A stretch of DNA of 64,000 bases from Catonia carolina (GCA_035578175.1 JAQMRL010000001.1:188128283-188192282), one strand, 5' to 3'. Counted from the first letter of the stretch, positions 35,133 through 45,240 are shown. Notes: generated by a model not told the origin, from the letters alone. A program made the numbers and translations.

Positions 35133-35770
35133 TTTTTTAATGAGGAATCTGTAAAATAAACCTATAGTGCAGTGAAGTAAGAATGTGAATGAAATATTTT
35201 AATACATGATTTAAATACTAAATTTGTTACGTATGTACGTTACGTACACATACGAGACATCGGTCTTAGTTTGGTTGAAGCCCAGGAAATGAGGTTATAA
35301 CTTATGACGACTATCAAGGAACATCCTATCGCTTTCTCAAGATGTATTCTCATCGTTTACACTCGTGCTAGACCTTTACTCCACCTAGTAAAGGAAATTG
35401 CTATAAAATTATAGCATTCTTAATATAGTTTATATAAGTATGTAAAACTGTCTGGTTGAAAAAGAAAATCAAACGGGACGTTACTTTGAGTTTGCTGAAA
35501 GCAAAAACAAAGTGCAGTTGTAGAAAGAATAATTTTTAATCAAATTAAAACAACGGATTCAAGAAAACTCTTGTCCAATGGACAAACAAATTTTCAGTCT
35601 GCCTCAGAACTTTTATTATACGACCGATAAACTAAAATCCAAAATTTTATTTATTTCCTGTATAGGATCTAAAAGTTTCATACTGTTTCATTTACTGATA
35701 TATTAGCACAAAGTTTTCTATTCAATTTTCACCGAGATTCTTGATAGGAAGTAATTCTATTGTTAATAAT
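35133..35770. other. stretch with nothing recognised
   Basis: No family frame or repeat boundary seen. Confidence 0.4.
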
Positions 35771-36170
35771 AGACCGATTCACGAAAGAAAACACCTGTCT
35801 TTAAATTGGAATACATTTGGAACCCGTTGTATGTAAATACAATTACGATACACCTAATTAAAGCCTGTTTGTTTTCTGGTTACAGGATTACATTAACATA
35901 ATACTTTGTAGCCTTATACATTCTAAAGTACGCGTGAACAAAGAAATAGTATCTTGAAGTTGGGTATACTGGAAAAATCATTAAAAACAGAGTACTTTTT
36001 ATGTGTACTTCGTTATATTTAATACACTATTAATTTCCAAAAATGCAAATGTATATCATGCAACCAACAATAAAACAAGCTTTAATTCGATGCATTATAA
36101 TTGTTTTACATACAACGGTTCAAAAGATATTGCTGTTTAAAGACAGGTGTTTTTATCGTGAATCGTACTA
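35771..36170. mobile_element. MITE with ~100-bp TIRs
   Basis: ACCGATTCACGAAAGAAAAC, then ACCTGTCTTTAAA, GAACCCGTTGTATGTAAA and AATTAAAGCCTGTTT on the left are mirrored on the right end by, on the other strand, AGTACGATTCACGATAAAAA, ACACCTGTCTTTAAACAGC, GAACCGTTGTATGTAAAACA and AATTAAAGCTTGTTT. There is very little sequence between the arms and no coding capacity. Confidence 0.85.
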
Positions 36171-36495
36171 AAATAAGGTTAAAAATTGGCTAAATAGGTA
36201 TCAATATTTAAACGTTAAATATTAACAAAATTAATTATTTAACTTGTTCGAGCACTTTTGTACTAGTCAACCGGCTGATGAATAATTCAAATTATTCAAC
36301 AAATTTTAAATACCCTAGTTTAAGTTCTAGCTCAATTAAATTATTTTAAAATTACGTGACTTGACGAAAGTCATGATAATTAAAATTTTACACTATGCTA
36401 TTTAATTTAAAAAGTAAAACCATTAAATGATCTTGTAGTTATTCAAAATAAATAGTTTAAATGGAATACACTTAATGAATAAGAATGTTTTGGAC

Positions 36496-36650
36496 GCCTC
36501 CGTAGCGTAGAGGCGCATTTGCCTGTCACGCGGAGGTCCCGGGTTTGATTCCCGGCCAGAGTCTGGAAATATTCACGTGTCATACCCCGTTTATATAATC
36601 CACTGTAATCACTAATGACAAAGCAGTTGATGCGACTTTATATAAATTAA
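36496..36650 (+). mobile_element. SINE-C (tRNA-Asp-like head)
   Basis: CTCCGTAGCGTAGAGGCGCA carries an A box and CCGGGTTTGATTCCCGG a B box; TGCCTGTCACGCGGAGGTCC recalls the anticodon arm of tRNA-Asp (GTC). The acceptor arms do not pair, and the sequence continues into a non-tRNA body ending GATGCGACTTTATATAAATT, so it is a SINE rather than a tRNA gene. Confidence 0.78.
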
Positions 36651-36990
36651 TTAAAAAATAAACAATGTTCAAAATTACAACTTATAAGTTAGATGCTGTT
36701 GTTGAAGAATTAATATTTCTTACATGTAAAACGCCAAAAAAATTACATCGGTAATTATACAACCAGTAAACACCTATATGCACAATAATTACTTTCGTGG
36801 ATATCTTCACATTTATGCGTAATTTTATAAATTTTACAAAAATAAATAATAGAAGATAATGAATATAAAATAATAAAAAGAAAATGGTAAGTTAATAATT
36901 ATTTTTCAATAATAATATAAAGAAATGTTGTATATGGTACATAATTTAATGCATAAAATTGAATCTATTTGTTAGTATGCAAACAAAAAT

Positions 36991-37906
36991 ATCTGGTGTG
37001 AAACAATCACATAACTTTCTCTTGCCAATGCAAATAATGAACAATATACCTAACATTAGTAATAAGCATTAGAATTAAACAACAAAACTAAACTCAAAAA
37101 CGTAACCTAATTTTAATCAAGAGTGAAAGACGCAAAATGAAAACCAACCATAGTTTGGTTTAATAACACAGAAAATCACTTTTTCACACTAAACTAGGCT
37201 CTAAAATTTCTAAATAAAAGTTGTAGCTCTTTTAATTTTCTATAAATTTGATTATATAGGCCTACACTTTTGTCGTAAAATGCTAAGGCATACTAAGGCT
37301 GAAATCTTTAAAAATAGATTTTTTAAAATATTTTCGTGAAAAAAAAGAAAATCGCTAATTACCGCTAAACTATTCAAAAAAAGATTTTAATTAAAAGTTG
37401 TATGTTTTTAAATTGTCTACAACTTTTATTACATACATTTTTGCGCTAAAATGCATATGAAAAATCAACCGCAATCTTAAAAACACCAATTTTTACAGCC
37501 TTTCCAAGAATTTCACCGGACATGGCGCCTACCTAATCTTGTAGAACATAAAAAATGTAGTAAATGAGGCGATTTAAAAAAAAATATATTGTAGGAGCCG
37601 TTTTTGAGAAAATCGCCAAAAAAGTGAAATATGACACGAATAAACTACTACTTCCGATTTTAATTAAAATGTTCGTGTCGGGTCCTCTAGTGGTTTCTAA
37701 CGTAAGTTTCAAGTGTCAACTTCGTACGATGTTCCGTTCTTGAGATATTTTGTTCACATACACACACACAGACCAATCGCTAAAAACATGTTTTTTTGAG
37801 TTCAGGGGGTCTAAAAACGTGTAGATCCGGTGACTCGATTTCGAAAAACCGACATGAAAACAATACTTTTTTTCCTATTTTATATTCATTCAGGAAGAAA
37901 TAGTAT
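36991..37906 (-). mobile_element. Helentron-like (HINE) copy 4
   Basis: Inverted copy: ATCTGGTGTGAAACAATCAC, then ATAACTTTCTCTTGCC at the left is the 3' hairpin and subterminal repeat. The GT microsatellite is short (about 37758-37770) and the 5' end (right side) is degenerate (AGGAAGAAATAGTATAA). Confidence 0.85.
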
Positions 37907-38849
37907 AAATCTCTTTATTTATTTTGTAAGTACAGTGTATATAAATAAGGAGACCTTAACATATTTAGAGCCGTTCTTGTTAAAATTTGACTTTTTAAAT
38001 TTCGGTTCGGATTGACGTATATTCAATTTAGGTTTACGTAGCTGATCCAAAATCCCTTCGAGGGTATTAAACGTTTTAGTTAAGTCAAATTAGTAGTTTC
38101 TGTTCTTAGACAAATCATGCAAACATTAGCTACGAATATCCTAACAAAGACTAACATAAAAGATGAGTTTAAAATAAGGTTTCAAAGTAATTGCAATTGC
38201 AACATTTTCTAACTCTACAAAAGTCTTGAGAAATTTTACCAATTATTGCACTGGCATTAATAATCAATATCTTGATTACTACGTAATCATTTGTGATGGA
38301 GTTTCTGTTTATAATGTTTAATGACAGACATTTCCATTGAGTTAAAAGTTAGTGGTAATAATATAAACTTTAAACCAAGAAAGACAAACTTCGATGAAGT
38401 TATTCAATAGCGACTTAATTATACGAACTGGTTATTAATCAATAACCTCATGAAAATGACCAAATTGTAGAATCAACTGTACAAGCGTTTCTAACCAAAT
38501 CTTACAAAGAGGGCGGATTATGAACTCAAAGAAAGTTCAAGGAAAAGTAAAGTTTGTAGACTATTCAGTTTATGGTTGAACACTGAGTTTCCAAATTGGA
38601 TAACCCGATATGTCGTAAATTTGATCATCTAACTCGGTCGGTCAAACATATAAATGTACATCAATAATAACTTACAAGTTTGTCTAGCATATTCATAGGA
38701 ATAAGTTAAAGCTAGAAACTAATGCAAAACTTTCATTATAACCTTGGAACGAAAATAATGTCTATCGATAAAATATTTGGTAAGTTTACAATTATTTAGT
38801 CTGCACCTCGTTCAGCATAATTTTTGAAAAATTATACTTAATTGATCTT
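37907..38849. other. stretch with nothing recognised
   Basis: AT-rich, no coding or repeat signal seen. Confidence 0.4.
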
Positions 38850-39381
38850 TTACTTTCGCATGCCTAAATGAATATATATGAAGGAAAGCATTATTTTCAT
38901 GTCGATTTTTTGAAATCGAGTATTCACAGGATCTACACGTTTTCAGACCCCCTGAACCCAAAAAACCTGTTTATAGCGATTGGTCTGTGTGTGTCTGTAT
39001 GTGAAGAGAATATCTCAAAAACGGAACATCATACGAAGTTGAAACTTGAAACTTACGTTAGATACCACTAGAGGACCCGACACGAACATTTTCATCAAAA
39101 TCGGGAAACCGGAAGTAGTAGTTTATTCGTGTCATATTTCAATTTTTTGCGATTTTCTCAAAAACGGCTCCTACGATTGTTTAAAAAATCGCCTCATTTA
39201 CTACATTTTTATGTTCTACAAGACAGGGTCTCTGCTGAAATTCTTTGGGAGGCTGTGATCTTGTAGTAAAAATGTTTTTTTAAGATTGCGGTTTTTATAT
39301 GCCTTTATCCTATAATTAAAGTTGTAGAAAATTTAAAATCGTAAAACTCATATTTCAAATATTTCTTTGTATAACGCTTAG
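38850..39381 (+). mobile_element. Helentron-like (HINE) copy 5, left part
   Basis: Starts TTACTTTCGCATGCC and follows the family to TTTCTTTGTATAACGCTTAG, where the BEL/Pao element begins. The GT microsatellite is nearly absent (GTGTGTGTCTGTATGTG). The copy resumes after the BEL element at 44950. Confidence 0.85.
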
Positions 39382-40077
39382 TGTTAAGGCACGTTTCATG
39401 CTGTAATGTTCTCAGATTCCCGCTCCCCAGTATTTCAAATTCCTAAATAAAATAGTTCCTGTGACCTCATTGCATACGTCATTCTTCCTACCCCTACCAC
39501 TGCTCTATTACTTCCGTCTTCCCCAAACTCTGCACTTGTAATCTAGCAGTGAACGCAACAAGTCGAAGCACTCTCGTTCCGGTCATAAGGGCGTCTTATG
39601 GCCTTTCTTTGTGATGAAAGCCAGGCGTTGGCATTCACTTCGTTTCGATCTCTACATGAGAACTCTTATTGTGCTTTTTTCATTTGTGTATTGTGAATTT
39701 ATAACTGTTTAATTTGCAAATTATGTTCAGTGAGTTTCAATCTACCAACACGTGTTATTGCGAAAATATTCAAGGCTTAATCAAGGTAAGTGCTGAATTT
39801 TGTTGTATTTTCTGTTAATTATTAGTGAAATTCCTGTAATTTCATGGTCCTTAATTCATTCTATTGTTCATTTTGCAAGTCGTTCTTAATCGCCTTAAAC
39901 TGCCCGTTACCGCCAATCAATCGTTTAGTTGTGATTGCCAACTGTCTTATCAAAGCAATCTGGTTCTCCGGAAACAATCGTTTTATTTGCCATTTCATTA
40001 AATTCAATAATTATTCGTCGTGGGTAATTTTTCATTGTCTTAACATCCAAGGTATTCCTCGAATAGGATCCTTAACA
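39382..40077 (+). repeat. 5' LTR of the BEL/Pao element
   Basis: TGTTAAGG...CCTTAACA with the inverted TGTTAAGG/CCTTAACA ends. Within it, AAG|GTAAGT at 39783-39791 is a consensus splice donor. A primer-binding-like TGGTCCATCGCGGG begins two bases after the LTR (40080). Confidence 0.93.
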
Positions 40078-40564
40078 ATTGGTCCATCGCGGGCAGGATA
40101 TTTATCAGCACATCGTGGATACAGTCAGCTATATCTCTTTATTATCTTGTTAAAAATCGTCATTACATGTTATGTAATTGTTACCATTGTGCGTTATATT
40201 CATTATTCGTTGATTTCAAGTGTTGTGCAAGCTGCTGTGGACAGGGGGCAAGGGAGCAAACACGCTATCTCTCTGTGACGTCAGACGCTTCGTTCACTCT
40301 CTCATAGTGCAGATCAGACCGCCATTGTGAATCAAATCCACTTTGGACACATTTAAACTCAGTCTGCGCAGATTCTATTTCATTAGTTTACGCCCATTCT
40401 AACCCAGTTCGTCAACTTCGGTTTCACTCTCTCAAACTGGTTTATCGCTATACATCATCGTCTGCATTCTATCTATGCGTTATCGTCTGCCCGTTGACCT
40501 ACTTTCAGTCATCTGTTTATTGTTTACATTTTCAACTTACGTTTTATTTATTATTTCTTTCAAA

Positions 40565-41815
40565 ATGGATGATTTACAATTGATGCGTAAACGTGAAGTT
40601 ATCACCAACCACTTAACTCGTTTCAATAATTTTCTTAAAACTAATGCTGAAATTACACAAATTAAATTACGATTAGACAAATGTTCCGACGTATGGTCCG
40701 ATTTTGAACAAATTCAAACCAAGATTGAACTTCTACAGCCAAACGTTGATATCGAAACCGAACGCAATGCTTTTGAAAATAAATACTTTGAATTAATCGG
40801 CAAAGCTCAAGAATTGGTACAGTCGTTGGATGATACCGTTATCATTCCAAATCAAACTAAACACAATACCACACCATTAGTCCAGTTACCTCGTATTCGA
40901 ATCCCAACCTTCGATGGCGATATTACTAAATTTCAAAACTTTGACAGTCTGTTTCGCGACCTAATTCATAACAATAATGAATTATCACCTGTGCAAAAAT
41001 TACATTACCTGCGTTGTTCTTTAATTAACGAACCGTTGCGATTAATCGAACATCTACCGCTGTCCGCTGATAATTACGTATTGGCCTACAATTTAATAAC
41101 CGATCGGTACTCTAATGCAAGGCGAATCGCTAATGTGCATTTAACACAAATCTTCAATTTCATTAAGACTGAAAAACCTAATTATCAGTCATTAAAACAT
41201 TTTTTAAACATTCACGAGGCTTCTATTGGCGCACTACGCCTTTTAGACATCAATCTGCTTGAATATTTGCTGTTCGAAATTACCTACTCTAACCTAGACC
41301 CGATCACCAAGCAAGCGTTTGAGGATCAAAATACCGCTTCTAAGGTGCCGACCTATAACGATTTAATCTGCTTCGTTACGTCTAAAATGCATTCGTACGA
41401 GCTACTTAACTCTTCTCAACCTGTAAATAATATTAATTCTCCGCATTCAAGTAAATCTAACCTCGATAAACCGATCTTTCATATAAATAATTCGTCACCT
41501 AACTTATCTAGGCGTCAACATTTATTATTAGTAGGCGATTCAAGTTCTAGTTATGAGGCTGTAAATAAATGTCATTTTTGTAGTTCATCTGAACACAATG
41601 TATTCAATTGTACAGAGTTTCTCGATATGCCCGTTAATGCGCGACATGAGGCAATTTTTCAAATGCATAAATGCTTCGGTTGTTTGGGTAAACATGCAAG
41701 GCGTGACTGCAAATCTAATAAAACTTGTCGTGTGTGTAACTCAGCTGACCACCACACGCTGTTACATTCATCAGATAATAATCGGAATTCAATTTCGCCA
41801 CCTACCAACTCCTGA
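40565..41815 (+). CDS. BEL/Pao gag (DUF1759 family) with three zinc-finger motifs
   Basis: The chosen start (CAAAATGG context) gives MDDLQLMRKREVITNHLTRF, the usual coiled-coil opening of Pao gag; an upstream ATG at 40475 would only add a hydrophobic leader untypical of the family. Residues ~110-280 (from RIRIPTFDGDITKFQNFDSL) match the DUF1759 capsid-like region. From residue 336 come a CCHC motif (CX2CX4HX4C), a second (CFGCLGKHARRDC, CX2CX3HX4C) and a CCHH motif (CRVCNSADHHTLLH). The frame stops at TGA 41813-41815, just after TCC. The product would be the capsid and nucleocapsid of virus-like particles. 416 residues, no internal stop. Confidence 0.88.
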   Translation: MDDLQLMRKREVITNHLTRFNNFLKTNAEITQIKLRLDKCSDVWSDFEQIQTKIELLQPNVDIETERNAFENKYFELIGKAQELVQSLDDTVIIPNQTKHNTTPLVQLPRIRIPTFDGDITKFQNFDSLFRDLIHNNNELSPVQKLHYLRCSLINEPLRLIEHLPLSADNYVLAYNLITDRYSNARRIANVHLTQIFNFIKTEKPNYQSLKHFLNIHEASIGALRLLDINLLEYLLFEITYSNLDPITKQAFEDQNTASKVPTYNDLICFVTSKMHSYELLNSSQPVNNINSPHSSKSNLDKPIFHINNSSPNLSRRQHLLLVGDSSSSYEAVNKCHFCSSSEHNVFNCTEFLDMPVNARHEAIFQMHKCFGCLGKHARRDCKSNKTCRVCNSADHHTLLHSSDNNRNSISPPTNS

Positions 41816-42577
41816 CAGTGTGCATTCATTTTTTGTTAAATCGAACTCGCTTAAATGTCTTTCGTGCGAATCCAACTTTCACTCAATTCAAAACTGCAGT
41901 GAATTTCTTTCACAAACCATCGATAACCGCTACAAAATTATTTCTCGGCTTAAGCTGTGTTTCGCTTGCTTCGGCAATCACGACCGTCGTAACTGCAAAT
42001 CGACTAAACATTGTCGTATCTGTCAGGCAAAATCTCATAATACGTTATTACATTTTGACCGTAACATTCAACAATCGAATTCGTCTAATGCTTCCGTTGT
42101 TAACCCGCATAATTCGCAAACCGCTACTTCGTCTCATCTCGTCGAACACCCGGTCAACAATTCACAGTCTACCGGGTGTCTGCTTGCTAATTCTTTGCCG
42201 TCGATTCAGGCTACTACTCTCGCAACCCCGCCAATTAATTCCTGCGCTACCTGCTCTACTAATATGCCGGTAACTACTAAAAATTCGTCTTCGTCAATTA
42301 TTGCTGAAAAACCTACCGATTATGCTCTTTCTTGTCGCCTTGATGGACAAACCGCGCTGTTAGGCACCGCTATTGTTCATGCTGTTAATTCTTCCGGTAA
42401 AGCTGTTCAACTTCGCGCTGTGATTGACAATGGTGCTCGATCCAGCATTCTAACCTATAACGCCGCTCGTTATCTTCAACTCGACATAGCGCTCACTACT
42501 AAGCGCTTACAAGGCATTTCATCTGAAGTTACATCCGTCAAAGGCACCACTAACGTTACAATTCTGTCGCCGAAAAT
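41814..42577 (+). CDS. second zinc-finger module and A17-type protease N-part, +1 frame
   Basis: This frame overlaps the end of gag and is open from 41598, but its own homology begins after the gag stop. A second CCHC-CCHC-CCHH module (41856-42053) starts CLSCESNFHSIQNC. A Ser/Asn-rich linker follows, then a retropepsin-like stretch (about 42325-42560) with LRAVIDNGARSSILTYNAAR, the flap-side and catalytic Asp region of BEL/Pao proteases (peptidase family A17). The catalytic triplet reads Asp-Asn-Gly instead of the usual Asp-Ser/Thr-Gly. It needs a +1 shift from gag to be translated. Near 42573 the homology changes frame again, consistent with loss of one A in an A run. Confidence 0.75.
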
Positions 42578-43630
42578 TCAGATTTTCGTTTACCGCTTCA
42601 GGCTACAGTTATTCAAAAAATAACAGACCGGCTTCCTGCTATTCGAATTCATAAATCCGTTGGTGAACAGTTTTCTAAACATCTGCTAGCCGACTTTCGT
42701 TTTCGTAGCCCCAATCCAGTAGATCTACTGCTTGGCGCTGATTGCTTTTCAGAAATACTAGATTTCAGTAAAACTTCTTTAATAAGAGGCACTCCATCCG
42801 CTTTGTTGACTGTATTTGGTTATGTGGTGTTAGGCAAATTACCCGACATCCAACCACTTAATCCTTTAATAAATAACGCTTCGTTTTTAACAACTGCTCT
42901 CTCGAATAATGCTAAATTCTCGTCGCTTGCTGCTGCTGTTCATGCCGCATCGCCTATTGTTGAAAACCGAATGTCAAACACAAATTCGATTTCGCCTCAA
43001 ACTCTCGCCGTTAATCATCAAACTCTTGTTCCTGCTAATTCAAAAATTGAGCTGGATGTTACTTTAAACCCCGAGATCAATAAATCTATCGTTTCTACTG
43101 CTTACTCGCCTACTTGCTTATTTGTTTCGCCCGCATCCGACAACAATTTGGATCACGCTACTGGTTTAACTAATCACGTTTCTTCGACTTCAAATCGATT
43201 CGCTGCTCCATCCGAAATCACCGCTGTTGATTCTCGTCTCGCTTCGTCTTCCGACTGCGCCAGTCTCTCGACCGATCTTGCTGCTATTACTCCGTCAAGT
43301 CGTCGCTTCAATTCTACGTTGAAGGCTTCCACCGAGTTATCTCCAATTAATTCTTCGCCAAACTGTTTCGAGTCTTCTGGCATCGCAGACACTTCGCCAA
43401 TAAAACCTGCTACTCTCGTCTTAGCCGATTCTACGGCTAACCAACCGACTTCGGATCATAACTTCTGGTCGTCTCCCGCACACTCTGTTGATAAACCGCT
43501 GCAAATTGATTCGCTGGAAGGTCATCGGCCCTCCTTAGTAGCTTCACGCTCTGCTAACGCTCTTCGCGCGCCTTATGTCCTAAATGGCGGGCGGCGCCCC
43601 AATCGTCGTAACAGTATTCACAACCGGTGA
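42578..43630 (+). CDS. protease C-part followed by Ser/Ala-rich frame, pol absent
   Basis: After the second frame change, the gag frame resumes. PVDLLLGADCFSEIL (about 42717-42761) and TVFGYVVLGKLP are the C-terminal landmarks of BEL/Pao protease, which in intact elements lead directly into reverse transcriptase. Here instead about 230 residues rich in Ser, Ala, Asn, Thr and Pro follow, ending at TGA 43628-43630 after a basic GGRRPNRRNSIHNR tail. No RT motif is present. An ATG-initiated version would begin at 42803. The Ser-rich segment has no relative I recognise; it may be filler created by recombination or a tolerated low-complexity extension. Confidence 0.6.
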   Translation, partial: SDFRLPLQATVIQKITDRLPAIRIHKSVGEQFSKHLLADFRFRSPNPVDLLLGADCFSEILDFSKTSLIRGTPSALLTVFGYVVLGKLPDIQPLNPLINNASFLTTALSNNAKFSSLAAAVHAASPIVENRMSNTNSISPQTLAVNHQTLVPANSKIELDVTLNPEINKSIVSTAYSPTCLFVSPASDNNLDHATGLTNHVSSTSNRFAAPSEITAVDSRLASSSDCASLSTDLAAITPSSRRFNSTLKASTELSPINSSPNCFESSGIADTSPIKPATLVLADSTANQPTSDHNFWSSPAHSVDKPLQIDSLEGHRPSLVASRSANALRAPYVLNGGRRPNRRNSIHNR

Positions 43631-44253
43631 ATAATTGTAATTCCAATTCTCGTCTTTCGTTTAACGCTTGGTGTAACCTTCGTACATCTCGCTCGGCACT
43701 CCAGCTTCAATCACGGTTTCATTCTCAACAAGTTTGTGAATTTCGCCGTACCGCAATTCAAGATTCTCGTCATAATTGTTCGCCTACTCGTCACTTTGTT
43801 TCACAACCCGCGTACCAGTTAGCTTTGCCTTTGGGCAACTAACTCTTCTGTTTCACTTCGTTTCCCGCTTACTTCATATCGATTCGTTTTTCGTTTCTTC
43901 GTTTGTTCTTCGTTCTTCTGTTGTTTTTTTTTGTTCTACGTTTTATTTTGCTTCGTTACTGGTTGCCAGCCCTCGCTGGTAATCACATCAAGATCATTCC
44001 GTTTACTCGTTGGCTTCCGCGCAAGCCGTGGAAGATGTTCCGTTCGTCGATTGGCCGGTCAAACCCGCGCGTTTGTCACGCCACCTCAAGATGTGTCCGT
44101 TTCCTCGTTTCATTCGCTTCTTCTACCTCTGGCTTCGATTCGTCGTTCTTCGTTCTCATGCTACGTTTTCCGCTCCCTGGTTGCTTCAGGGCGGGCGGCT
44201 TCGTTCTTCGCTGCGATACCTTAAATCGCTTACTTCGATTTAGGCGGGCGGTA
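43631..44253 (+). other. 3' internal region of the BEL/Pao element
   Basis: Three short overlapping plus frames (to 43842, 43982 and 44259) show TTCGTT-type biased composition and no recognisable domain; this is where pol should be. Just before the 3' LTR lies TAGGCGGGCGGTA, a G-rich tract in the position of a polypurine tract, with C interruptions. Confidence 0.5.
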
Positions 44254-44949
44254 TGTTAAGGCACGTTTCATGCTGTAATGTTCTCAGATTCCCGCTCCCC
44301 AGTATTTCAAATTCCTAAATAAAATAGTTCCTGTGACCTCATTGCATACGTCATTCTTCCTACCCCTACCACTGCTCTATTACTTCCGTCTTCCCCAAAC
44401 TCTGCACTTGTAATCTAGCAGTGAACGCAACAAGTCGAAGCACTCTCGTTCCGGTCATAAGGGCGTCTTATGGCCTTTCTTTGTGATGAAAGCCAGGCGT
44501 TGGCATTCACTTCGTTTCGATCTCTACATGAGAACTCTTATTGTGCTTTTTTCATTTGTGTATTGTGAATTTATAACTGTTTAATTTGCAAATTATGTTC
44601 AGTGAGTTTCAATCTACCAACACGTGTTATTGCGAAAATATTCAAGGCTTAATCAAGGTAAGTGCTGAATTTTGTTGTATTTTCTGTTAATTATTAGTGC
44701 AATTCCTGTAATTTCATGGTCCTTAATTCATTCTATTGTTCATTTTGCAAGTCGTTCTTAATCGCCTTAAACTGCCCGTTACCGCCAATCAATCGTTTAG
44801 TTGTGATTGCCAACTATCTTATCAAAGCAATCTGGTTCTCCGGAAACAATCGTTTTATTTGCCATTTCATTAAATTCAATAATTATTCGTCGTGGGTAAT
44901 TTTTCATTGTCTTAACATCCAAGGTATCCCTCGCATCGAAACCTTAACA
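44254..44949 (+). repeat. 3' LTR of the BEL/Pao element
   Basis: Identical to the 5' LTR except for seven bases counted by eye: two scattered and five within the last 27 bp (44923-44949). It repeats the AAG|GTAAGT donor-like site near 44658. Confidence 0.92.
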
Positions 44950-44978
44950 CTTAGTTTCGTGGTAATTAGCGATTTTCT
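44950..44978 (+). mobile_element. Helentron-like (HINE) copy 5, resumed
   Basis: CTTAGTTTCGTGGTAATTAG, then CGATTTTCTG continues the family sequence exactly where it broke at 39381 (other copies: CTTAGTTTAGCGGTAATTAG). It ends at 44978, where unrelated sequence follows. Confidence 0.85.
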
Positions 44979-44989
44979 GCCGTGGAAAG

Positions 44990-45108
44990 CGATAAAGTCT
45001 TGAATTAGAGGATTTGGATTTAGTTGTAATTTTGAAAATATTTTTTTATAATAGGACTCCGCTATCTCTTCAACGGTAGGAACCCCCAAATCGGATTATC
45101 GAGTGATA
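44990..45108 (-). pseudogene. Jockey-like LINE remnant
   Basis: On the minus strand the frame reads LGVPTVEEIAESYYKKIFSK, then LQLNPNPLIQDF, the post-RT block of Jockey-type ORF2 (VPtVxeexxxxxxxFxxKLxxxPNPLxQ). Only ~35 residues are left. Confidence 0.7.
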
Positions 45109-45129
45109 TTACATACTCCTGTAATTGTA

Positions 45130-45150
45130 AAATATATATATATATATATA
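45130..45150. repeat. (TA)n microsatellite
   Basis: ATATATATATATATATAT run. Confidence 0.85.
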
Positions 45151-45240
45151 ATTACAATTTTATGCTTTCTTGGGCTTTTAATTACCGATTCAACTTATAA
45201 CATATGATTAATTTAGCTTTAAATAATTTTAATTTTCTCC

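Larger units (their letters stand above)
39382..44949 (+). mobile_element. BEL/Pao LTR retrotransposon, non-autonomous
   Basis: Two 696-bp direct repeats (39382-40077 and 44254-44949), each starting TGTTAAGG and ending CCTTAACA, flank an internal region with gag and part of a protease. The element is bounded by the 5-bp duplication CTTAG (39377-39381 and 44950-44954), the size made by BEL/Pao integrases. Only seven differences were counted between the LTRs (~1%), so insertion is fairly recent. No reverse transcriptase, RNase H or integrase domain is present, so mobility would need enzymes from a related element. Composition is less AT-rich than the surroundings. Confidence 0.93.

Noticed and set aside
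36496..36570. Possible tRNA-Asp gene
   Set aside because: The A and B boxes and a GTC-like anticodon arm are present, but the acceptor stem does not pair and the sequence continues into a repeat body shared with other copies; called as SINE-C.
39844..40278. 144-codon frame starting in the 5' LTR
   Set aside because: Most of it lies within the LTR and recurs in the 3' LTR (44716); no domain resemblance, and it precedes the real gag start.
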